Assembly (NCBI RefSeq): GCF_002101705.1
Contig: NZ_LQPC01000019.1
Coordinates: 229,292 to 293,291, forward strand
Length of the DNA: 64,000 nt
DNA from: Mycolicibacterium iranicum
Lineage (GTDB): Bacteria; Actinomycetota; Actinomycetes; Mycobacteriales; Mycobacteriaceae
Reading direction: 5' to 3'
In this document: in pieces, positions 43,455 to 51,800 of the stretch
How positions within the stretch are numbered: the first letter of the stretch is position 1
How the letters are laid out: each line of letters starts with the position of its first letter
Program-made: the position numbers and the translations under genes
Notes under the pieces: model-generated
The model's database searches: none
What the model saw: only the letters and a program-made list of their open reading frames with translations
What the model was told of the DNA's origin: nothing

Positions 43455-44057
43455 GTGAACAATGCAGGCCAGGCGTCGCCGGCCCGCAGACACCACGGAT
43501 CGCGTCGCGATCCGGCGATCAACGACGCCGTTCTCGAAGCCACCCGCAAGCTGTTGGTGACGCGCGGATACTCGGCCACCTCTATCGACTTGATCGCCGC
43601 TACCGCGAAGGTGAGTCGTCCGGCCATCTACCGGCGCTGGCGCTCAAAGGCCCACCTCGTCCACGAGGCCGCGTTCCCCGATCTGGGCCCGACGCCGTGT
43701 GAGGATGACATCGTCGCCGAGATCACCCGATTGTGTCACGGGGCGTTGGTCATGTACGGCGATCCTGTTGTCCGCGAAGCGGTTCCAGGCCTGCTGCACG
43801 ATCTGAGGTTGGAGCCTGCCATGCGCAAGCTCATCAATGACCGGCTAGAGGCGGCCGCGCGGCGCCGGTTGGCCGACCAACTGACCAACGGGGTCGAGGA
43901 CGGTACTGTACGCCCCTCGGTCGATGCGGACACCGTCATGGATGTTGTCGCCGGCGCTGCCTGGTACGCGGTGTGTGTCCGCAAGGTGACCGACGTCGAG
44001 ACCGCCGCGCGTCAACTCACCGATCTCGTGCTGCGGGGTGTGCTCACCGGCTCCTAG
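43455..44057 (+). CDS. TetR/AcrR-family regulator
   Basis: 200 residues. N-terminal helix-turn-helix: AVLEATRKLLVTRGYSATSIDLIAATAKVSRPAIYRRWRSKAHLVHEA. The C-terminal ligand domain is of the type with LTDLV at its end. Divergent from the molybdopterin oxidoreductase gene, 84 bp between starts, with paired repeats in the gap, so it probably controls that gene. GTG 43455 follows GAAGGGAACGG. Its end overlaps the convergent dehydrogenase by 4 bp. Confidence 0.9.
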   Translation: MNNAGQASPARRHHGSRRDPAINDAVLEATRKLLVTRGYSATSIDLIAATAKVSRPAIYRRWRSKAHLVHEAAFPDLGPTPCEDDIVAEITRLCHGALVMYGDPVVREAVPGLLHDLRLEPAMRKLINDRLEAAARRRLADQLTNGVEDGTVRPSVDADTVMDVVAGAAWYAVCVRKVTDVETAARQLTDLVLRGVLTGS

Positions 44058-45043
44058 AGTCGGCCGACCTGGCGTAAACCCTCCAGCGTGTCGGCGATCG
44101 TCTCCGCTGGATCGCGCTGAGTGAGACCGAAATCGCGCTGGCTCGGCGCGTCGTCGGAGGCGGGCATCTGCGTGTAGTACTGCATCGCCGCCGAATTGAT
44201 CGGCGTCTCGAACGGCATGAACGGACCGACCACGTCGAGTAGTCGGCCGGCGCTGCGCAGCGCTACATCGGGGACGGGGATGACGACCAACGTCTGTCCG
44301 GCAGCGCTACCGATCATCGACGCCAACTCCGCCACCGGAACCCGGCGGCCGCCGGCCATGTAGCGACGCGGTCCGCGGCCAGGCTCGAGCAGCGCGACGT
44401 GCAGCTGCGCCAGGTCGCGGACGTCGATGACGATCCACGCCGCGCTGCGGCCCGGCACACTGTGCATTTTCACCGCGGCCTCCACACCTTCGGCGGCTTC
44501 ACCGAACTGGTCACCGGCTGGCGGACCCAGCACCATGCCGGGGTAGGTGATGTTAACGGGGGCGCCGCCGTCCTGGAGGCCGCGCGCGTAGGCCTCTACG
44601 GCCGCCTTCGACCTGCCGTAGCCGTCGCTGCCGCCCACAACAGGCAGATCAGCATGGAGGACGTCGAGATCCGGGCGGAACAACGCCGTGAAGCTCGAGA
44701 CATGAACGATGGGGTCGATGCCTGCGTGCGCGGCACCGCCGAGGATGTTGCGGGCTCCCTCGAGGTTGGTGTGCAGCATCTCGTCGGCACGATCCGGATC
44801 AGTGGACACCATTGCCGCGCAATGGATGACGGCGTCGCATCCATCGAGCGCGGTACGGGTCGCCTCGCCGTCGGCGATGTCGCCGACCACGTAGTCACTG
44901 ATGTCTGCGCCGATCTCGGCGGCGCTGGTCGTGAGGCGGTCCGGGTTGCGGACCAGGAATCGGACCTGGTGTCCGGCGTCCTGGGTCGCCTTCGCCGTCC
45001 ACGCGCCGACGAAACCTGTGCCGCCGGTAATCAGTACCTTCAT
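44054..45043 (-). CDS. NAD-dependent epimerase/dehydratase (extended SDR)
   Basis: 329 residues. Rossmann start MKVLITGGTGFVGAWTAKATQDAGHQVRFLVRNPDR, active-site YGRSKAAVEAYAR (Tyr-x3-Lys), and VHVSSFTALFRPD before it. It resembles dihydroflavonol reductase or 3-beta-hydroxysteroid dehydrogenase-like proteins that act on lipid or sterol alcohols in mycobacteria. The exact substrate is not evident. Convergent with the TetR gene. Confidence 0.88.
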   Translation of the reverse strand: MKVLITGGTGFVGAWTAKATQDAGHQVRFLVRNPDRLTTSAAEIGADISDYVVGDIADGEATRTALDGCDAVIHCAAMVSTDPDRADEMLHTNLEGARNILGGAAHAGIDPIVHVSSFTALFRPDLDVLHADLPVVGGSDGYGRSKAAVEAYARGLQDGGAPVNITYPGMVLGPPAGDQFGEAAEGVEAAVKMHSVPGRSAAWIVIDVRDLAQLHVALLEPGRGPRRYMAGGRRVPVAELASMIGSAAGQTLVVIPVPDVALRSAGRLLDVVGPFMPFETPINSAAMQYYTQMPASDDAPSQRDFGLTQRDPAETIADTLEGLRQVGRL

Positions 45044-45169
45044 GTGCCCTCCGCTCGACGCCGAGACGCAGGCTACCCGCAGCGGGCCGTGTCGACACCC
45101 CGGTCCGAGGCGAGTTGACGGCTGTCAAGTATTTCCGCCGATGTGACTGTAAGCCGCGGTCGCCTGCTA

Positions 45170-45175
45170 TACGTT
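45170..45175 (+). promoter_or_regulatory. -10 element TACGTT for leaderless phosphotransferase gene
   Basis: TACGTT lies 6 nt before GTG 45182, favouring that start over the ATG-containing extension at 45143. Confidence 0.45.
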
Positions 45176-45181
45176 GGCCGG

Positions 45182-47179
45182 GTGTGCCCTTCGACGCGTC
45201 CACAGTTGATTGAACGTCCCACCGATCTGACCGCTGATTGGCTGACCGAGGCGATCGGCCAGGGGGCCGTCGCGGATTTCACCGTCGACCGCATCGGGAC
45301 GGGGCAGATGAGTGAGTGCTACCGCATCACACCCCGCTATGCCGACGGCGAATCCGGTCCCAGTTCGGTCGTGCTGAAGGTCGCCGCGGCTGATCCGAGC
45401 AGTCGGCAGACCGGCCTGGCGATGGGACTCTACGAGCGAGAGGTGAGCTTCTACGCCGACGTCGCGCCGGGCCTGGGTGGGCCCGTCGCTCCCTGCTATC
45501 ACTGCGCCTATGATCCCGATACCGGTGCCTTCGACATCCTGCTCGCCGATGCGGCGCCAGCCACCGTGGGCGACGAAATCCGCGGCGCGACAATAGAAGA
45601 GGCCATATTGGTGATGAGCCAGCTCGGCCTCGTGCACGGGCCGCTGCTGGGGGAGCGGGCGCCGGGGAACGCGTCGTCACTCGACCGGGATTCTCCGGTG
45701 AACCAGGGACTGATCACCGCCTTGTACGCCGGCTACATCGAGCGGTATCGCGAGCAGATCACTCCCGAACATCGGCACGTGTGCGAGCGGCTCGTCGAGT
45801 CGTTCGATGCCTATATGGCCGCCGAGAACGAGGCCGGGCGGCAGCGCGGCCTGATCCATGGCGATTTCAGGCTCGACAACATGCTCTTCGGTCAGGCGGG
45901 TGCGGATCGCCCGTTGACCGTCGTGGACTGGCAGACCGTCACATGGGGTCCGGCCTTCACCGACGTCGCCTACTTCCTCGGCGGTTCGTTGCCGGTCGAG
46001 CGGCGTCGCGACCACTACGACGCATTGCTCGCCGCCTACCACGAGGCGCTGGGGCCCGACTCTGGTGTCACGGTCGACGACGTTCGCGACGGGGTCCGTC
46101 ACCAAAGCTTCTTCGGGGTGCTCATGGCGATCGTGTCGCCGATGCTCGTCGCACGTACCGACCGCGGCGACGAGATGTTCATGGCGATGATCTCGCGACA
46201 TTGCCAGCATGTCCTTGACACCGATGCCCTGGCGGTTCTGCCTGCTGCCACTACGCCGGAACCGTTGCAGCCCAAAGCCGATGACGAATACCGCCACGAA
46301 GCCACCGACGAGCCGCTGTGGAGTGAAAGTTGGTACTTCGACTTCGCTGATCCGGCACAGGGCGTCGGCGGCTGGATCCGGCTCGGCCTGATCCCCAATC
46401 GGGGGCACGCCTGGATCAATGCGCTCGTGTGCGGCCCCGGCCTGTCGACGATCGCTGTCCTGGACTTCGCGGCTCCGCTGCCCGCCGACCACACGCGGGT
46501 CCGGACCGACGGAATCGAGTTGAATCAAGATGTGGCCGAGCCACTGCGGACGTATCGGGTGTCCCTGCGCGGGCGCGGCCAGGCCCACGACGTCCCCGCG
46601 CAGCTTCTCCAGGAGGAGACGGGCAGACCCGTCGAACTCGTCCTTGACCTGACGTGGTCGAGCGTCGGCCAGCCCTACCAGTACCGCGTCTCGCCACGCT
46701 ACGAGATTCCCTGCACGGTATCGGGAACGGTGAGCGCAGACGGTCGCACCTACACGTTCACCGATGTCGACGGGCAACGTGACCACTCTTGGGCGTCGCG
46801 CGACTGGTGGGGAATGGACTGGGTGTGGAGTGCCTTTCACCTCGAGGACGGCACCCACATCCACGGGGTCGAGATCAGGATTCCCGGTATGGCACCGCTG
46901 TCGGCCGGCTACATTCAGCGGGCCGGTGACCAGCTCGTCGAATTGTCCACGGTGACAGCGCAGACGACGTTTGGTGGCGACGGGCTGCCGGTATCGGCTG
47001 AATTGCACTATGCCCCAGGCGATATTGCTGCGACTATCAATGTCCAAGGACACGCGCCGGTCTTGTTGAATGCCACCGACGGTCGTGTGAGCCGTTTTCC
47101 GCGAGCGTGGGGCACCGTCACCACTGTCGACCGCCGAACCGGCGTGGGTTGGATCGAGTGGAACCGCAGTCAGTCCTGA
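45182..47179 (+). CDS. Phosphotransferase fused to a C-terminal beta-sandwich domain
   Basis: 665 residues. Residues about 1-345 are an aminoglycoside-phosphotransferase/ecdysteroid-kinase-like kinase: SSVVLKVAAADP, catalytic LIHGDFRLDNMLFG and metal site LTVVDWQTVTWGP. Residues about 360-665 are a separate beta-rich domain (ESWYFDFADPAQGVGGWIRLGLIPN, DGQRDHSWASRDWWGMDWVWSAFHLEDGTHIHGVEIRIPG), similar in outline to AttH/CrtC-type hydratase folds and to domains of unknown function often next to such kinases. It may phosphorylate and modify one lipophilic alcohol. Substrate unknown. Confidence 0.82.
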   Translation: MCPSTRPQLIERPTDLTADWLTEAIGQGAVADFTVDRIGTGQMSECYRITPRYADGESGPSSVVLKVAAADPSSRQTGLAMGLYEREVSFYADVAPGLGGPVAPCYHCAYDPDTGAFDILLADAAPATVGDEIRGATIEEAILVMSQLGLVHGPLLGERAPGNASSLDRDSPVNQGLITALYAGYIERYREQITPEHRHVCERLVESFDAYMAAENEAGRQRGLIHGDFRLDNMLFGQAGADRPLTVVDWQTVTWGPAFTDVAYFLGGSLPVERRRDHYDALLAAYHEALGPDSGVTVDDVRDGVRHQSFFGVLMAIVSPMLVARTDRGDEMFMAMISRHCQHVLDTDALAVLPAATTPEPLQPKADDEYRHEATDEPLWSESWYFDFADPAQGVGGWIRLGLIPNRGHAWINALVCGPGLSTIAVLDFAAPLPADHTRVRTDGIELNQDVAEPLRTYRVSLRGRGQAHDVPAQLLQEETGRPVELVLDLTWSSVGQPYQYRVSPRYEIPCTVSGTVSADGRTYTFTDVDGQRDHSWASRDWWGMDWVWSAFHLEDGTHIHGVEIRIPGMAPLSAGYIQRAGDQLVELSTVTAQTTFGGDGLPVSAELHYAPGDIAATINVQGHAPVLLNATDGRVSRFPRAWGTVTTVDRRTGVGWIEWNRSQS

Positions 47180-47329
47180 GCAGTCGATAGGCCGCCAGCG
47201 TATGGCCAGCAATGACACAGCGAACTCCCAGTGACTTGTCCGGGCGCCGCAGCGGGTGCCGTGGTTACTGTTAGCCCACAGTTGTCGGCTTCGGTCACGG
47301 TCCCGATATCGCTGGCGAAAGGATCGATC

Positions 47330-47611
47330 ATGGCGCGCACGCGACGGATTCTGACTGCACTGTCCTTGGCAGGGGGGAGCGCAGTGATGGCGTTCGCTCC
47401 GCTTGCGCACGCCGCCTCGCCAGAAGGGTTGGCGGGGACGCCGATCGGCGAGATCTACACGCTCGTGGGCGAGGGGTACGACGTTCAGATGCACTGGGAT
47501 GCCGGGCAACCCGCAGACGTGCCGTTGGCGCTGTGCACGGTGACCGGGGTCGACGAATCGGCGAAGCCGACCGCGACGATCTCGGTGAGCTGCCCCGCCA
47601 AGGTCTCGTAG
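47330..47611 (+). CDS. Small secreted hypothetical protein
   Basis: 93 residues with a signal peptide (RILTALSLAGGSAVMAFAPLAHAAS). The mature domain has two cysteines (ALCTVTG, SVSCPAK) that could form one disulfide. GAAAGGAT precedes the ATG at 47330. Exported small proteins of this layout are frequent in mycobacteria and mostly uncharacterised. Confidence 0.7.
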   Translation: MARTRRILTALSLAGGSAVMAFAPLAHAASPEGLAGTPIGEIYTLVGEGYDVQMHWDAGQPADVPLALCTVTGVDESAKPTATISVSCPAKVS

Positions 47612-47658
47612 CAAGGTCTGGCCTCGCCCGAAACCCCAGCGCAAATAGCGACGCCTCG

Positions 47659-47686
47659 CTACCATTCCCAAACTTGGGATCGGTAG
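47659..47686 (+). terminator. Hairpin after small secreted gene
   Basis: A 13-nt inverted repeat with two internal mismatches and a 2-nt loop (core CCCAA-AC-TTGGG, outer CTACC/GGTAG) begins 48 nt after the stop at 47611. There is no T-run. It may be a terminator or an operator for the next gene. Confidence 0.4.
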
Positions 47687-47701
47687 TGCACAGGTCGGGG
47701 T

Positions 47702-47757
47702 GTACTTCCGTTCGATGACGCCGCACACGGTGCGGCGTACCAGTTGAAGGGAAGTAC
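47702..47757 (+). promoter_or_regulatory. Nested 5' UTR stem-loops pairing with the Shine-Dalgarno
   Basis: GTACTTCC (47702-47709) can pair perfectly with GGAAGTAC (47750-47757). The stem extends by TTC/GAA after one G-G mismatch, and it contains the ribosome binding site AAGGGAAG of the gene at 47760. Inside is a perfect 9-bp hairpin, ACGCCGCAC/GTGCGGCGT (47718-47738). Translation may depend on this structure. Confidence 0.5.
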
Positions 47758-47759
47758 GT

Positions 47760-48137
47760 ATGCGCGTCAAGGATGTGGTCGCCGTGACCATGATGACTGC
47801 GGGCCTCACCACTGCTGGCCTGGGCCTGGCGGCCGGCAGCGCGCAAGCGCTGCCGTCCGAGCCGCACACATGGTGCCCCGGGCAGTCGATGTACCCGCCG
47901 TCAGGGCCCGGGGCCAATTACGTCTGGGACATGAACGTGTGCCACACCTGGCAGTACGCCAAGGGCGGAATGGGCAACGTCGGAGTCAGGGTTCCGTCGG
48001 GCTATGACCCGGTGACCTATCAGCCGACGGGCTGGACCGTCGAACCTAACGGCAACGTCTGGGACGGTCCGAATATGCCGCCGGATGCGGCATTCGAATG
48101 CGGCATGGGCTTGTTCGGCGTGCCCATCCGTTGCTAG
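47760..48137 (+). CDS. Small secreted hypothetical protein
   Basis: 125 residues. A signal peptide ends near AQA. The mature protein has four cysteines (WCPGQ, NVCHTW, FECGMG, IRC at the end) in a Pro/Gly/Trp-rich sequence, a recurrent mycobacterial exported-protein pattern (WCPGQ near the start, WDMNVCHTW). Two disulfides likely. Function unknown. The ribosome binding site lies within a potential stem-loop. Confidence 0.75.
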   Translation: MRVKDVVAVTMMTAGLTTAGLGLAAGSAQALPSEPHTWCPGQSMYPPSGPGANYVWDMNVCHTWQYAKGGMGNVGVRVPSGYDPVTYQPTGWTVEPNGNVWDGPNMPPDAAFECGMGLFGVPIRC

Positions 48138-48393
48138 CGGCAAATCCAGCCGCGGGGACGAACCGATGGGTACAGCCGCGATTGTCGCGGCCGTGGTTGC
48201 AGCGATAGTCGCGGGGCAGCTTGTCGTGATGCGGGTCGTGTTTCCGCGCCGACACTCTTTCTCTTGGTCGGCATCTCCTACGGGTGGGCCACGGTGGCGG
48301 CTCGCCATCGAAGAACCTCCGATATTGAAATTTGCAAATAGGCGTTCTCCTCGCGCAGACTGGAGTGGGCAACCTCCAGTTCAAGGGACGGTA

Positions 48394-49191
48394 ATGGATA
48401 GCGTGAGCACGGCCGAGATAGCTCGATGGGATCCACAGTTCACTGAGCAGGCCATGCGGTGGGTGCGGTTGTTTCTGAAGGCATATCACCGGGCCGAAGC
48501 CAGCGGTCTGGAAAGCTTTCCCGACGGCGGGGTTTTGGTGGTGTCGAATCATTCCGGTGGTCTGTTCGCACTCGATGTACCCGTTCTGGCTGCCGCCTTC
48601 TACGAGCGGTTCGGTTACACGCGGCCCATCTTCACCCTCAGTCACGACATGCTGGTCACTGGTGCAGTCGGACGACTGCTCTCGCGTGCCGGCTTCATCT
48701 CCGCAACACATGAAAGTGCCGCCGCTGCATTGGGTTCCGGAGGCATCGTAGTCGTCTTCCCCGGCGGCGATTACGATGCCTATCGGCCGACCTCGGCCCG
48801 CAACACCATCGACTTCGGCGGCCGCACCGGCTACGTCAGGGCGGCAATCGCCTCCAAGGTACCCATTGTTCCGATGGTGTCTATCGGCGGGCAGGAGAAC
48901 CAGATCTACCTGACCAGGGGCGCGGGTTTGGCACGTGCGCTGCGGGTGGACAAGCTGATGCGGGTAAAGATTGTGCCGATCTCTCTGGGAGCGCCGTTCG
49001 GCTTGTCGGTACTGCCCGTCAACGTGCCGCTTCCCACCAAGATCGTCACGAAAGTCCTGCCTCCCATCGATATTCAGGAGACCTTCGGTTCAGAACCGGA
49101 CATCGCCGAGGTCGACGAGCACGTTCGTAAGGTGATGCAGGCGGCGCTCGACGAGCTGGCCGCCGCGCGACGGTTCCCGGTCCTGGGATGA
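48394..49191 (+). CDS. Lysophospholipid acyltransferase (PlsC-like)
   Basis: 265 residues. The acyltransferase block is VVSNHSGGLFALDVP, where the acceptor histidine and aspartate are seven residues apart instead of the usual four. It is followed by FTLSHDMLVTGAVGRLLSRAGFISA and GIVVVFPGGDYDAYRP (the FPEG-like motif). It should transfer acyl chains to a lysolipid at the membrane. ATG 48394 follows AAGGGAC. The frame remains open upstream to 48166 and would add a membrane helix of about 20 residues plus a polar linker, so the start is uncertain. Confidence 0.8.
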   Translation: MDSVSTAEIARWDPQFTEQAMRWVRLFLKAYHRAEASGLESFPDGGVLVVSNHSGGLFALDVPVLAAAFYERFGYTRPIFTLSHDMLVTGAVGRLLSRAGFISATHESAAAALGSGGIVVVFPGGDYDAYRPTSARNTIDFGGRTGYVRAAIASKVPIVPMVSIGGQENQIYLTRGAGLARALRVDKLMRVKIVPISLGAPFGLSVLPVNVPLPTKIVTKVLPPIDIQETFGSEPDIAEVDEHVRKVMQAALDELAAARRFPVLG

Positions 49192-49193
49192 GC

Positions 49194-50609
49194 TCAGGGA
49201 GCCATGACTCCTTCGGGCACGACAAGTTGCGGTGAAAGTTTCGCCGCACGCCGTACCGCGACGAAATCATCGATCATGGCCTCGGTGAGGTCATGGGGGT
49301 CTCCAGCTGTGAGCCCGTCTGACAGTACCGAGATGCTGATTTGGTCGACGTAACTCCAGACAGTGATGTTGAGGCCGCTGCCGACTGTGAGCGGGCCCAC
49401 CGAATAGAGTTCGGAGACGATCCGCCCGTTGACGCGTCCTCGCTCACGCGGACCCATGACATTCGAGATCGGCAGCGTGAAGATCTTGTTGCGGCTGTCG
49501 CGGTTGCCGAGGTACCTGAATAGCGCCTCAGCCGGTGCCGGTGGCAGGTACTCAGACCATCGACAGATCAGTTCCGGTCCGAGCAGCTGGTGGTTCTCCT
49601 TGGCAGTTCTTGCCGCAGCACTTGCGGCTCTCATCCGCTCGACCGGGTCGGCGATATCGCTGGGCAACGGCACGAGCATGCCGCTGAACCGGTTGCCGTA
49701 GAGGCGGTCTGACGCAGTGTCGAAACTCACTGGGACGGAGGCCAGTAGCGGGTCGTCGGCGTTGTTGTCGTGACGCAGGCGCAGCGTCCGCAGGCCGCCC
49801 GCCGAAATTCCCAGAACGAGATCGTTGATTGTCAAACCCAGTGCGGATGCGGTCTGCTTGACATCAGACAACGACAACGTCGCGGTAGCGAAACGCCGTG
49901 TCGCATCGAGCTTATGGTTGATGAACGACGGTGGCGGTGTGAACGGCCACGCGAGCTCGGGAGACAGGACGCGGTTGCTTGCGCGCACGCGCCGAATCCC
50001 GTCGGCGGTGTATCGCACGGTCGACGGAATCCGAGAGATCTGCCTGAAGTGGTCCCGCAACGCCGATCCCACGAGTCGGGTGGCCGGCGGGACAGGTTCG
50101 GCGCGGTATCCGTCGGGATCGTCGTCATTGCCCAGCCGTAGGTCCATACCCTTGGCCAGCAGATTCGCGGCTGCGACGCCGTCGGCGAGGGCGTGGTGGA
50201 TCTTGCCGACCACAGCGACTCGGTTGCCCGCCAAGCCTTCCAGTAGGTAGAGCTCCCAGAGCGGTCGTGTGCGATCCAGCGGTGTACCGGCAATCTCACC
50301 CACGGCCTCGTCGAGCTGCCGGCGGCCGCCGGGTGCGGCGACCCGGACGGATCGCACGTGGTAGTCGAGGTCGATTCGCGCGTTCTCGCGCCACATCGGA
50401 TGGTGAAACCGCAACGGGATGTCGACGAGCTCGAAGCGAAACGGGTCGAGTTTGTACAGTCTTCCGGCGACCACGTGCCGGAACTCCTCGATCCCGTAAT
50501 GCTCGCCAATACCCTCGAGGTCGATGATCGCGACCTTGAGCGTATGCATGTGAACAGTCGGCGTTTCGGAGTAGAGCATCGACGCGTCCCACCCGCTGAG
50601 TCGGATCAC
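49194..50609 (-). CDS. Wax ester synthase/diacylglycerol acyltransferase
   Basis: 471-residue WS/DGAT enzyme that makes triacylglycerol or wax esters from acyl-CoA. Catalytic HHALADG at 138-144, N-terminal PLWELYLLEGL, and C-terminal NVMGPRERGRVNG and PLTVGSGLNITVWSYVDQISI are all family marks. Convergent with the PlsC-like gene, with only 2 bp between stops, which fits a lipid-handling theme. The start codon is GTG or ATG near 50609 and the family start MIRLSGWDASMLYSE fits. Confidence 0.95.
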   Translation of the reverse strand: MIRLSGWDASMLYSETPTVHMHTLKVAIIDLEGIGEHYGIEEFRHVVAGRLYKLDPFRFELVDIPLRFHHPMWRENARIDLDYHVRSVRVAAPGGRRQLDEAVGEIAGTPLDRTRPLWELYLLEGLAGNRVAVVGKIHHALADGVAAANLLAKGMDLRLGNDDDPDGYRAEPVPPATRLVGSALRDHFRQISRIPSTVRYTADGIRRVRASNRVLSPELAWPFTPPPSFINHKLDATRRFATATLSLSDVKQTASALGLTINDLVLGISAGGLRTLRLRHDNNADDPLLASVPVSFDTASDRLYGNRFSGMLVPLPSDIADPVERMRAASAAARTAKENHQLLGPELICRWSEYLPPAPAEALFRYLGNRDSRNKIFTLPISNVMGPRERGRVNGRIVSELYSVGPLTVGSGLNITVWSYVDQISISVLSDGLTAGDPHDLTEAMIDDFVAVRRAAKLSPQLVVPEGVMAP

Positions 50610-50636
50610 AATCCCCCTGTCGCCCGATCGCCGTCG

Positions 50637-51800
50637 CTATTCGAACGCGATGACTCCGCGGATATTGTTGCCTGCCCGAAGATCTCGCATCGCCTCGTTG
50701 ATGTCGTCCAGTTTGTACTTCTGAGTGATCAGCTCATCGAGCTTGAGGGTGCCGGCCTCGTACATCGACAACAGCTTGGGCATCGCATCCCGTGGATTCA
50801 TCTCCCCGTACAGCACTCCTTTGAGTGTCTTACAGGAACTGACCATATCGGGTAGAACCAGCGGCACCATCATGTCGCTGACCTTCGCCATCCCGGTGAT
50901 CACACAGGTACCGCCCTTGCGCAGCATCATCATCGCGACGAACACCATGTCTGTGGGCACGACGCCAGGAGTGAGCACCACGCGATCGGCCATCACACCC
51001 CAGGTGATCTCCTTGACGAGGTCCACGGCGCTCGCTGCATCGGCGACGGTGTGGGTGGCGCCGAACGTCGGCGCGATTTGGCGTTTGAACTCGTTGGGGT
51101 CGACAGCGACGATGTGTTTCGCACCGGACGCCTTCGCCCCCTGCACCGCGTTCATGCCGATGCCGCCGACGCCGATCACAACGACGGTGTCGCCGGGTTG
51201 GGTACCGGCCGCCACCGATCCAGAGCCGAACCCCGTCGTGACACCACAGGACACCAGAGATGCCGCTTCCAGCGGAATCCAGTCGTTGATTCTCACCAGT
51301 GAACGTTCTGATGCGACCACATACTCGGAGAACGTCCCTACCTGCATCATGGCCATGAGGTCTTCGTTTCCGAGGTGACGCCGCCGGGTACCGTCGGTGG
51401 TCATCGCCTTGCTGTAGATATCCGCCCCGACATCGCAGAGGTAGGTGTGACCGGTCGCGCACCAGCGGCAGTTCCCACACGCCGGGAAAAACGAGACGGC
51501 AACGTGATCACCGGGTTTGAGCGTTTTGACCTCGGGTCCGACCTCCTCGACGATTCCAGACCCCTCGTGACCTCCGAGCATCGGAAACCACTCAGGCACA
51601 GGAACACCGGAGGCCCGCATCAGGTCTTCCATGTCTTTACTCGGAACGCTGTCACCGGTGTAGAAGTGCTCGTCGGAGTGGCAGATGCCGGCATAGGCCA
51701 TCTTGACCAGCACTTCGCCGGCGTGGGGCGGATCCAGGTCGATGTCGGTGACTTCCCAGTCGATGCCTACGCCGCGCAACACTGCGGCCCGGGATTTCAT
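50637..51800 (-). CDS. NDMA-dependent (mycofactocin-type) zinc alcohol dehydrogenase
   Basis: 387 residues of the zinc-containing medium-chain family. Catalytic zinc ligands are in GICHSDEH and GGHEGSG; the structural zinc site is PACGNCRWCATGHTYLC; the Rossmann motif is GVGGIGMNAVQGA. The sequence GVTTGFGSGSVAAGTQPGDTVVV and overall order fit the Rxyl_3153 NDMA-dependent group, which holds nicotinamide tightly and needs mycofactocin as electron carrier. It overlaps the aldehyde dehydrogenase stop by ATGA, so alcohol and aldehyde oxidation are coupled. Confidence 0.93.
   Translation of the reverse strand: MKSRAAVLRGVGIDWEVTDIDLDPPHAGEVLVKMAYAGICHSDEHFYTGDSVPSKDMEDLMRASGVPVPEWFPMLGGHEGSGIVEEVGPEVKTLKPGDHVAVSFFPACGNCRWCATGHTYLCDVGADIYSKAMTTDGTRRRHLGNEDLMAMMQVGTFSEYVVASERSLVRINDWIPLEAASLVSCGVTTGFGSGSVAAGTQPGDTVVVIGVGGIGMNAVQGAKASGAKHIVAVDPNEFKRQIAPTFGATHTVADAASAVDLVKEITWGVMADRVVLTPGVVPTDMVFVAMMMLRKGGTCVITGMAKVSDMMVPLVLPDMVSSCKTLKGVLYGEMNPRDAMPKLLSMYEAGTLKLDELITQKYKLDDINEAMRDLRAGNNIRGVIAFE

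Noticed and set aside
45677..47917. 746-codon open frame on the minus strand
   Set aside because: It is antisense to the phosphotransferase fusion, is rich in Arg/His/Gly and has no recognisable motif. The plus-strand protein has clear catalytic motifs, so this is a high-GC shadow.
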